Assembly (NCBI GenBank): GCA_022497145.1
Contig: MU385913.1
Location: 1-64,000 of the forward strand
Direction: 5' to 3'
Length of the DNA: 64,000 nt
Origin: Rostrohypoxylon terebratum
Taxonomy: Eukaryota > Ascomycota > Sordariomycetes > Xylariales > Hypoxylaceae
Shown: positions 1 through 9,449 of the stretch, in pieces
Position numbering within the stretch: position 1 is the stretch's first letter
Layout: each line of letters starts with the position of its first letter
Position numbers and translations under genes: made by a program
Notes under the pieces: generated by a model
Seen by the model: only the letters and a program-made list of their open reading frames with translations
Databases searched by the model: none
Told to the model about the DNA's origin: nothing

Positions 1-985
1 ATAAAGGAAAAAGGCGGTGTTTTTCAACGCGTTCGTGTCGCGATTTTGAAGTGGATCGCACCTGGTATGTGCGCATACTGGTATGTTGGCTTATATGCGG
101 TCGGATATATGAGTTTAGTGATAGTCTTGGTGTCTTGGTGGTCTTTGATATTGGATGATGTCTAAAGGTAAACAAGAGGAACTGAACTTGCATTTATACT
201 CGACGTGTAAACTGTCAGGTGTCTATCCCGGACTCCATTCGACAACCTTCTCATCCTGTTTGCGTACACTACTCTGCTTGATGGACGCTTACGGAGAAGT
301 ACGGACTTAGTCGGTCTTCATTCTCCACTTTATGGATTTCGGGGATAGTGAATTTCCTAATTGGTACAAAATCCGGCGGAGCACTGGTCATAGACTTAAC
401 TTCGAGTCGTCAGTCACAAAATATTTTACTCGCCATACCAAACTAACCATGGTTGGACTCGGCCTTTGGAAAAGCGCGAGGATACCTCAGTCCCCCCTTA
501 TGGTGTAGGACCGATAGCTTATAAATCCGCCTAGTGGATAAGTGGGCCTACCACCCCCTATTCAATTATTCCAGGGGTAACGTATTTGACAACATAACAC
601 CTTCTTCGCAGAGAAGAAACTATCTCGATGACAAGAGTTCTGTATCATACGGATTCTACAAAGATGCTTCTAGCGAGATTCCTAGGCTCGGAATCTGGGT
701 ATATTCCTAGTAGCCAGGCTTACAAATCGACATTGCTCCCGATCACAAGACAACTATTCTCTTGGGGAAGATCACTCGGTGGCTTCATAAAGATACTGTA
801 CCACTTATTATTAGGAACTATAGCATCATACCAAATATTATAACGACAGGTATGTGTGACAAATGTATACCTGTCCTCGTGGGTCGGGCATTTCGAGGTA
901 CTATGTGCAATGCTCAGTACCATCGGCATGAGTATGACATTCCTAACTCGGTTATTAGTATTTACGGTTATTATTTGGGTTTCAC
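1..985. other. Intergenic, no gene recognised
   Basis: I see no supportable gene. Short open frames here lack family resemblance, and the one running from 762 to 1133 is antisense to the last exon of the zinc-scavenger gene. This stretch should hold the 3' UTR of that gene, which ends at 986. Confidence 0.6.
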
Positions 986-1928
986 TCAATCATATCGACT
1001 TACAGTGGCTGCCGTAGTGGTCGAGGATGGAACCGAAACAGATGCAGCCGTTGCAGACGGCGCAATAGAATACTCCGACTCAGGGACTCGACCCGTACAA
1101 CCCTCCCCTGGGACTGCGATGTCGAATGCATAGACATCAAGTGCGAAATATTGCAAGGTATGCGAGTTTCGTACTGCCTCCTCTGGGTTTTGGATCGCCA
1201 ATTCAAGACACTCATTGTAAGTATCGGCATAGTGCTCGACGATGCCCTCGCCGATAGCCGGTAAATGATACAAGCGGTGGATCAAGTCTGATCCAAAATA
1301 GAAGTTAAGCGCTCCTGCTGCAACAGAATATCCATAACCGCACAAACCCTCGAGTGGCATTCGAGTTGTGTATGATAGTGGGCAGATAACTGTTTCTTGG
1401 GTAGCGTTCTCTCCGCGCCAGTGTCCTCCCCAACCTAACAAGATTTTATCTATTAGCTTTTGCCATATTTCTTTTTAAAAAAAGAAATGAGAGGATTTAC
1501 CTACCATCTTGGTGACAGTTTCGGTCGATGTCATCGCAGCGAAACCAGATTCCGCCCCGATCGGCACTCACGATCCTATCATACCATCCGATAACTTCTG
1601 CTGTTGGTGCCGTACCGAAATATTTGGTATAGAAAGTTGAACTGTTTCCGAAGCGGAGCACATGGTTCTTCGCATGATCAGCGAGCTTGATAGCGTCACC
1701 GAGGCCTCTAGATAGGAGAGCTCGCTCTGTGGCGTTACAGGAGCTATGGATTGGATAATTCTCCTTCTTACCGGCGGCCCAGTTGTACGGCGTTGATTCA
1801 GGAGTCGAGGCTGTGATTGTCTGGGTGACTGTCACTGAACCCTGTCTGATGGGTAATCTAGCCACATAGCCAGATCCGAAGCTGACGCTAAGGCAAATGA
1901 GTAGAGCTTTTCCAAGTAAATACCCCAT
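986..1928 (-). CDS. Secreted Asp f 2/Pra1-like zinc-scavenging protein (HRxxH family)
   Basis: Predicted 290-aa secreted protein of the fungal HRXXH putative-peptidase family (PF13933), to which Aspergillus Asp f 2 and Candida Pra1 belong. Those proteins bind extracellular zinc and deliver it to a partner ZIP transporter. Two exons, 1928-1505 and 1434-986, are joined across a 70-nt intron (GTAGGT donor, TTAG acceptor, GCTAAT branch point), which restores the frame. The N-terminus (MGYLLGKALLICLSVSFGSG) is a signal peptide. The family core is at about residues 186-212, with the HRLYH motif at 194-198 followed by LPAIGEG and EHYADTY. Several Cys and the N-glycosylation sequons NAT and NSS are visible. 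Oddity: the C-terminus is a Ser/Thr-rich tail ending in SRYD and lacks the His/Cys-rich zinc tail I expect of Pra1/Asp f 2. It is divergent from the small Cys/His protein and near a ZIP gene, which supports a zinc role. Family call is firm; peptidase activity is doubtful. Confidence 0.88.
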
Positions 1929-2621
1929 GTTGAGAAACTGCTTTAAGTATTCGAAGATCTCAAGTAGAACGAATAATCGAGATATGCTGGATAATACCTA
2001 TTCCCTTATGGAATCGCTACGGTATATTGGCCCGATTATATATAACCTCCTTTCGGAGAACATTGCCAACACCCAGCTGAACATATGGCTAGTTACCTTG
2101 TTGGACATCGCCGGTCTCGTTGAAAATTCTCTTTTTTTCTAGTTATGGCCCCGTGTCGGTCAACCGAATAAACATCGTTAAGCCGGAGTTGAATATTTTG
2201 CTAACTTGGCGCCGCCGAAGAACTAGGTTAACTTCTTATGCCAAGTGATATAGGAATTTCTTGGAGTGAAGGCCAAGATATATAGTCTATCAGAACTGCC
2301 ATCAAGGTACTTTCGCTATACCTATACCCACGAATATTACGAGATATCAACTTCAATTCCAAGGATGAAAAGAATTTTCGTGAATAAACATAGCAAATTT
2401 TGGGTCATTTTCATTTATACTGTTGACTTGGCAGGAAAGCGTATGGCTTTCGGCCGACTAGATGGATGATCTGACTGGCCTAGGCCCATTGTGTTAAGCG
2501 AAGGAAGTTGGATAGATGTGGGTGTATATGAACAGACCAATCTCCTGTTTTATAAAGATGTTCCCATCCGTTTTTTACGATCTATCCTCTCGCACGTAAG
2601 CTATTGCTAATATTTTTAACA
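1929..2621. promoter_or_regulatory. Divergent zinc-locus promoter with ZafA-like and PacC-like words
   Basis: Shared 693-bp spacer between the divergent zinc scavenger and the small Cys/His protein. Seen directly: CAAGGT on the minus strand at 2095-2100 and on the plus strand at 2303-2308, in the contexts CCAACAAGGT and CCATCAAGGT; and GCCAAG at 2240-2245 and 2272-2277. From memory of Aspergillus fumigatus, CAAGGT is the core recognised by the zinc regulator ZafA and GCCARG is the PacC pH-response site, and the aspf2-zrfC pair is controlled by both. Each 6-mer is expected about once per 1-2 kb by chance, so the evidence is the shared context and the location, not the count. Regulation is inferred. 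Confidence 0.5.
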
Positions 2622-3109
2622 ATGCTGAGCCACAAGATCTTTTTCGCTGCCATCATTGCCTCCCTGCGCGTCACAGCGCAAACCTTGCCTCCTTCCCCAA
2701 CTGCGTCTGTCGGATGTCATGCTCACGAAGATCACTGGTAAGGACAGTTGCTTTCATTTTCCACAGAAGATTTAGCAAATTGACTTCGTCCAGGCATTGT
2801 GACGGGCCTGCTTCAAGCACCGCTTCTGTGGCTGCCTCCACTCAAGTTATAGTGTCAACTTCGGTTACATCCTCTGTAAGCTCCTCAACTAGCGGAGAAC
2901 ATGCAGCAGGAACCGGAAGTTTGGCACCTAGCCCCATAGAGTCGTACGGCTGCGAGCCTCACGGTGATCACTGGCATTGCGATGGAGCTGTTGTCGCCAG
3001 TAGCACAACGACTGTCCAACCAGTAGCGACGGGTGGAGTTGGGAAGTTAGAAGTGGGTAATGCCGTGATTATAGGAGGTTTGTTCGCAGTTGCGGGGGTG
3101 GGTCTTTAG
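2622..3109 (+). CDS. Small secreted, putatively GPI-anchored protein with two CxxHxDHWHCDG motifs
   Basis: Predicted 143-aa protein. Exons 2622-2737 and 2794-3109 are joined across a 56-nt GTAAGG...CAG intron that splits the Trp codon of the first motif. The start ATG follows an AT-rich leader, and residues 1-20 form a signal peptide ending near TAQ. Two motifs with identical spacing, C-x2-H-x-D-H-W-H-C-D-G, lie at residues 32-43 (variable positions HA and E) and 92-103 (EP and G). They are separated by a Ser/Thr-rich, probably O-glycosylated linker. A hydrophobic C-terminus (about 125-143, rich in V, I, G, A and L) fits a GPI-attachment signal. I recall similar CxxHGDHWHC motifs in the extracellular N-termini of fungal ZIP transporters. 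Inference: a wall- or membrane-anchored zinc-binding relay between the scavenger and the ZIP transporter. I do not know a named family for it. Confidence 0.8.
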
Positions 3110-3984
3110 ATATTGAGGATTTTCACGATATAGATTGCCTACGATATAGAAAGGAAATAGGTACTATAAACTCCCGTGGTAAAAGCTCGAGAAAAGATAT
3201 CTTGATTGTAAGGTCGATAAATTGCCCATTGAATCCGACTTGGCATGGGATCTTGTGTCGTTCATAGAGTAACATCGAAGTAATATACGATATTATACGT
3301 ATAGTGTTGGCATACTGCAATGCATCACGCCGTTACAGAGCAGCAGTTGTGTCAATGATTCGCGTATATTCAAATTGTTTAATTCTTGTCATACGTAATA
3401 TAACTTACCATTTCTATGCATGTTCCCTTTTCTACCATCGCACATGATCATGGATCTTTTGGACATACGGGTAAATCCATGGGACGCCGTGCTATATAAC
3501 AATACTTGTCGCATCCTCAACTTCCATCAAGGTTTCTGTTCGTGATATTCTTTTACTTGAGAAAATAACAAAAAAATGACAGAAAAACCCATCTTCATCC
3601 AATTGTGATCGCTTTGAAGAGCGATATTATTTTCGCCCAGAAATCGAGGATCGGCCAAGGACGGTGATGTGGGGGATAGGAGATAATACTAACAACGCAC
3701 ATCGTGAGAACGCCGAGTGCGACAACGCCGTGCCAAGTGCGACCTTCCAAGTACGGGATAAACGGAAACACCCTGATGGCCAGAGAAGCTTTTGTGATAC
3801 ATAAAACTACTCGAAAACTACTTATTATAGGTAACCGGACTTGAACTATATTATGCGGCTCTGTTTATGAGGTAAGGTACTTCCTCGTTAAGTTCCTCTA
3901 GACGACAGCTGCGACTTCTGGCAACTAGAACCAACTTCAGGAGTCGATTTATCCGGAAGTCGCATTCGACTTATCTCGGCCAAA
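3110..3984. promoter_or_regulatory. ZIP-transporter promoter region with ZafA-like and PacC-like words
   Basis: An 875-bp spacer upstream of the ZIP gene. CAAGGT lies at 3528-3533, within the same ten bases (CCATCAAGGT) as the copy in the divergent promoter at 2299-2308. GCCAAG lies at 3654-3659 and 3732-3737. No coding gene is seen; the reverse-strand open frame at 3123-3320 has no recognisable features. Zinc- and pH-dependent control is inferred from motif identity only. Confidence 0.45.
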
Positions 3985-5816
3985 ATGTTTTATCTCCCTA
4001 GTTCATTGGCCGCAGCGTCATTCGTACTTCTTTCTTCGTCCCGGTCCCAAGTATCTTCTTATAGTATGGCATCGCAAGTTGCACCGGGACATATCCATCG
4101 AGCCCCGATGATGACCGCCCATCCTCATCCTCTACTTCCTCGCGCAACAGAGGCTTTCACCGCCATATCTGATTGCCATCAACATGGAAGTTCAGTGTGA
4201 GAACATAGCCAATTAATTGCGTCTAATGTCACGAGCTGACATTGCCTGCCTACCTAGATTCTGTTTCTATGGTACAACAGAGCTTCAGGTAGTCGTACCG
4301 GTGACAGCAACAACAGAAATACCACCTACTTATACTGGTTGCCACGGGCACGGCGATGAGTAGTAAGCCGACGACCGCTTCTGTGTCTAGTAGGTGTAAA
4401 ATGAAGCTAATAATTTACCTACTACCTAGCTTCTGCCTGGCGCCCGACGGTTCTGACGTCGAGGTGCTTGGACTAAGCAGCGAAAGCTTGACTGAGATGG
4501 ACTCTGGAGAAGGAAATACAAGTAGTGGAAGCGCAGGCCAAAATTGCCACTTCCATGCTGGTGTCGAGTAAGAAGCTACCCACCTCCTATTTTTCGTACT
4601 TTTATAGTTTTATAATCGCCCTTTAACTTGAACAGGCATTGTACCAGTGATGGAAGCGAACAGAGTCAAAGTACCGAAGAGAATTGCTCGCGACGCGATC
4701 GTGAATACAATATTCCCCTGAGGATTGGCCTTTTATTCGTCATTCTCGTGACAAGTTTCATTGGTGAGCCGTAGACAAATACTAATAGACTATCTGTATC
4801 TCATAATTGATCTCAGGGGTCTCCGGACCAATCTTCCTCAAACCCGTCTTACCACGCAAGTTCCAAACTGTTTTTATAGTTCTGAAGCAATTTGGTACCG
4901 GCGTCGTAATAGCAACAGCGTTTGTTCACGTGGGTCTCCAATGATATTCATCACTGAGTCTGTTATTTACTAATTTCCTCTGTGTAGCTCCTCACCCACG
5001 CACAACTGATGTTCAGCAACGAATGTGTCGGTGAACTCCAGTATGAAGCAACTACTACCGCGATCGTTATAGCTGGACTATTTTTCGCATTCATCGTAGA
5101 AACTGTTAGTCATCGCCTAGCTAGACGATTTTGGACAAGGAGTCGGTACAACGACGAAGTGGTTGGCGTTGCGGTACTCGAGGCCGGCATCATATTCCAT
5201 TCCCTCTGTAAGTTATTTTTAAGAATTTGATATTTATAACTTGGTCTAATTTGATACCTTAGTAATCGGTGTTACTTTGGTGGTTGCCGGAGATAGCTTT
5301 TTCATCACCCTTTTTATTGTTATCCTTTTCCACCAGATGTTTGAAGGAATAGCTCTTGGAACACGTATCGCCTCCGTGGGCCACCATATTAGAGTTGAAG
5401 TAGCTCACGGCAACCACACGCCACCAGCCTTAACTGAATTTCCATCAGATCAAGGACCAAAGCTCACAATTACTCCAGACTCACTAGAAGACCAAAGTGA
5501 GAACTGGAAGTCGCTCTCTATGCCTAAAAAGCTGCTGATGGCTATCCCTTTTGCCCTCATTACTCCAGTTGGCATGGCAATCGGTATCGGCGTACTGAAA
5601 CAATTCAATGGTAATGATCCTAGCACGCTGATCGCCCTAGGTACGCTGGATGCTTTATCTGCAGGTATACTCATCTGGGTGGGCGTTGTAGAGATGTGGG
5701 CAGGAGACTGGATGTTTGGCGAGCTGGCAAATGCCGGTCTAATAGAAACTAGTCTCGCGGGTGTAGGATTAATAGGGGGTTTGGTGCTCATGTGCGTATT
5801 AGGCAAATGGGCATGA
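3985..5816 (+). CDS. Zrt-type ZIP zinc transporter with zinc-binding ectodomain
   Basis: Predicted 488-aa plasma-membrane zinc importer of the ZIP (ZRT/IRT) family, resembling the Aspergillus ZrfC and yeast Zrt1 class. Seven exons: 3985-4196, 4258-4359, 4430-4567, 4636-4763, 4817-4929, 4988-5207, 5263-5816. All introns are GT-AG, 53-70 nt, and the summed length is divisible by three. After a signal-like N-terminus the ectodomain carries three Cys/His modules: CHQHGSSVFC (64-73), CHGHGDDFC (99-107) and CHFHAGVEHC (144-153). The transmembrane core starts near residue 170, includes VIATAFVHLLTHAQL, and has the transport motifs HSLLIG (302-307) and HQMFEG (328-333). A His-containing loop (GHHIR...HGNH) follows. 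The two upstream neighbours are also zinc proteins. The splice model is mine by frame and motif continuity; the family call is firm. Confidence 0.93.
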
Positions 5817-6124
5817 GGAAAACTATCGCGGAGTCTTATGCTAAATAATCCAGGGGCGCATTTAGTTGCCGCACAGAGCAGAAAAAGTTGCGCCACTCAA
5901 TGATTATAGTTATAATATCAACATAAACTATAACGTTAATTTGTGATAAGTTTCGTCGTTGCCTGTTCAACACTCTGTGGATGGTGCGCCGTGTGGCTTC
6001 GATCTTTTACACCTATAAATCTGGGAGTCCTAGCCCTTTCCACACGAAATCATTCATCGGCCCAATACAAATTAACCCATTGATTTTTTCTAAAATCATT
6101 GCTCCCTAAGCGATAGATCTTACG
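5817..6124. other. Short intergenic spacer
   Basis: This spacer lies between the ZIP stop codon and the next ATG. It is AT-rich, with no gene and no distinctive motif recognised. Confidence 0.5.
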
Positions 6125-7630
6125 ATGCTGTCTTTTTTCCCATTTTTTGACCTCCCTCGGGAGCTCAGAGACATGATTTACGAAGAATATGTGCGTGTTG
6201 ACGGCGGCTATGTATTCTCAACAGAGCATTGGAAACTGAAGGGCAAAACACAAATGGAACATCCATTCGCCTTTCAAAGGACATGCAAACTTGTACACGA
6301 TGAGATGGAAGGCCTCTCTCTTCGTCACAATACCATCACATTCGCTTCCGTGAGCTCTTGGCCTGAAGGTGTAGGTGCCGGGAGGTGGCAAAAACTCATG
6401 TGTACTGGTCCTATAACCATACTCGACCTTCAGTTACTAAGAATGTGGAAAGGGAGAGAGCGTATTGACAATAACATAAGAGAACTTATAGCTCGTCAAT
6501 ACCCCTGCTTCTTACCACACTTAGACTGGCTGAGAGGACCACATCCTCGCGATATTTCCACCAACCGAGATGACCGATGCAAGATCTACAACAGCCTAGG
6601 CGAAAGACCATCTCTATTTCGCGAGTATGTATGGTGTGTCGTCAACCTACTCACCAATGAACGCCGTGTCATCACGCCATGGGCTTTTCATTCCGAAAAA
6701 GAATTCAACGAGATCGAATTTGACTTATACGAAAGCGCGGATAACACGATATTCGATTGGGATTTGCCTTTGTTTCAACATACAAGACAACCTCCACCTC
6801 CTCCTCGGGATGGCTGGCCACAGTATCGATACTCGGCTGCCGCATACGCTATCAAGTTTCTTTCTCTATATCCATCTCATCGACGTTATATGGTTAGTAC
6901 TTATTCTAAGCACCGTGATTCCGGGAAATAATCTTTGTACTCTTAATGAGGTATGCCTATACTGACATGCCCATAGCGAAAGATCATTCTTGACGAGCAC
7001 CATTCGTCGGTGGTGTATCCGGAATGCCACGCTAGGGGTCTTATCGAACTCTGCGCCGAGAACCCTCTTCTACGCGTTGAGCGGCGTGTTGATCTCGTCA
7101 TGACTGTTCTTGCGAGGCCACCAGGCCCACCTTACACGGATATTTTGACACCGCCTCCTTATTTGCTCAACCCTACAACCAAAATGAATCTTTGGATCAG
7201 CGAAGCGTTGGATTTGCCTCCGGCCATCTCCCTAGTTTTCGTGGCAAACTACACCTCTATGACTTGCGACCTAATATTCGAAACTTCGGTGATTCCCAAC
7301 GCACGGTCTCGATACGCTCTCGAGGAAGCTTGCGCGCGGGGTATTTTTTCGGCCCCCGATCCCATGACGATATTTCCAATTCTAGAGCCCTTTCAAGCAG
7401 GCGACAATGACGAGTGTTTCAACAAAGGGGTTGCTAAGGCTATCTGGGAGATGGTTGAGTATAAGGATAGCCAAGAAGGTCAGATTCGCTGCGACTTTGA
7501 CCCCGGGGTTTCGTGGAATGTTGAAGATGTTATTAAGGAACGGAGGTATTGGTCTGAAGAAGATTGGGTGGAAAGCGGAAACTGGAGGACTTACTTTGAC
7601 AACTGTGGTTCTCCCTGTATATTGGGTTAA
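6125..7630 (+). CDS. Fungal 2EXR/F-box-like hypothetical protein
   Basis: Predicted 473-aa protein of a large fungal family of unknown function. Exons 6125-6892 and 6977-7630 are joined in phase 0 across an 84-nt intron (GTTAGT donor, TACTGAC branch, ATAG acceptor). The junction reads RRYM then RKIILDEHHSS. The N-terminus FDLPRELRDMIYEEYVRVDG is the short hydrophobic helix typical of F-box-like or 2EXR domains in Pezizomycotina; such proteins may be substrate adaptors, but no partner is evident. A conserved-looking C-terminal half contains DLPPAISLVFVANYTSMTCD. No membrane segment or signal peptide is apparent. It lies downstream of the zinc locus but shows no zinc-related motif, so I do not count it as part of that unit. 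Confidence 0.8.
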
Positions 7631-9449
7631 AGTGGAAACCGAAGGATTACTTTCCCGCTATCGATCATAGGCTCTTACCCTGGGTATTATGTATATGCTA
7701 TATGATACGAAAAATATCATACCAGCAGTATTATTCGTGATTGGATGGCTAACTACGGGGTTGATGTTCTTTTGACGCATGGAAGAATGCGAGACGGTTT
7801 GCTACGGAGGTTCTTACTACATGGTATAGGTACCTCCCTATTTGGGAGTACCTGGAAGTTCTTTTGAGATACAGGATATAATTCTAGTTCATCACGCCTT
7901 TAGCTAATTTATCACCTCTTACGAAGGTTGTCTTGCACATTGGATATTGCTAGTGGGTACGAAGTACTACCGTATGATTTCAAAAAGTAGGTGGTATCGT
8001 ACTTCGTGTACCTACTGTAAACTGCTTATTTCAGTGGTTTAATCACTAAAACTGATGGCAATTATCCATTTAATTATAGCGACTTTATCTATTAGGTTAT
8101 AGTGAGTGAAGCGCTAAAGACCTTTAAAAAATGAATAGCTGGAGTGCCTTGCGTTTGGCTACCTACATAGGCGTGTATAGACCAACCACGATCTAGTTTA
8201 TGTATTGTACAAGACTTTTGGCTGCGACCTTCGTAATGCCTATATACCACCTAGTAAGAGTATTCGATAATAGGTGAGATAAATGCTCACTTGCCTCCTC
8301 CACATCGTTCAGCTCACCCAGGCTGCCAGGTGTTACCCCTGACACCCCTGACAGGTTGCGATTTGGGACGCCGCCAAGGGTCGTATGGCGGCACGTGCTA
8401 CCCGACAGTTATACGATTCAGAAGTTGCTTTTATGAAATAGAATACGTCGATTGGTCTCTCAGTCCCAAGCATCACTTAACATGTTGGGATGTTGGACCA
8501 ATCGCTATTCTCCTCGTGCATCCTCTGTCGGTCTTTTTTCCCTCATTCATCGATCCTGCTGAATCAACACCACTTCATTACAGCTGGATACTGGATACAA
8601 CCCTAAAAGACATCAATCTACTCTGTACTACTCTCAGTAATTTGAGTAACGTTCTACCTACGCTACCTGACCTGCTGAGCTCATGCTAGTCTTGGGTACT
8701 TCTTAACCGCTTTTTTTTACTCTCTTCAGTCTTTCAGATAGCCTCGTCGACAGTAATGGGAAGGTCAAAATGCCAAGAGATCGCCTATCGTTTGTTTGAC
8801 TAGGTGCATTCTCGTTTAGCATGTCTGACCCCCCTGTCATGATCAGTTGGCTCTAGCGTACGAGCGAAACCCCGGACCATTCGACAATATCAACCGAGAA
8901 TAGCAGAATCACGCACTCAGCACGGTTTCTCGCGTATAAACCCCCTCCCTCGTTGCACAGCAGATGTAACCTTACAACATGAGCAGCAGTAATATTGTTT
9001 GATGACCCGGGGATTCGGTCAGCTACTATGTGTTCGGATGCTTGTCTATCTAGGAAGGATCCCAGAACACTTCTTTGTTATGATGATTCCAGTTTTGATA
9101 GTGGCGGGACCACATTCCGCTATCTATCATTTGAGTCTCTCCCTGCGAGCACGTCACAAACCAATCGTTTTGCGTCAAGGTTGTGAAATTGTAACCTTCC
9201 CATCTTGGTCAATCGCATGCGGAATCCAGTATCTTGCTATGCAGTTAATTCATTTTTACCCGATACACTTTACGCTATCTTTACCAATCAGCGTTGGGTG
9301 ATACAGGTACGAAAGTACCCTCCCAACATGAATTCGTACGTATATTAAGGTCGTGGGGGTTCCCTCCGCCGCGCTCTGGTGCGCCTGCGAAGTTTTAGCC
9401 AGTCTGGAAACTTACATTACGAATCCTGGGGAGATAGCATCTGCCCATA
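7631..9449. other. 1.8-kb gene-free spacer
   Basis: AT-rich spacer with several GGTACCTACC-like words. Open frames at 8291-8689 and 8995-9301 show no domain, coiled coil or codon signature I trust. The distal part should be the promoter of the PTR2 gene. I see nothing else supportable. Confidence 0.5.

Noticed and set aside
762..1133. 123-aa plus-strand open frame
   Set aside because: It is antisense to the second exon of the zinc-scavenger gene, which has family motifs; this frame has none.
6125..7630. Membership of the 2EXR-like gene in the zinc locus
   Set aside because: Same strand and close by, but no metal motif or shared promoter words were seen.
8291..8689. 132-aa open frame in the spacer before PTR2
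   Set aside because: No recognisable domain, no codon pattern and no upstream context; likely chance.
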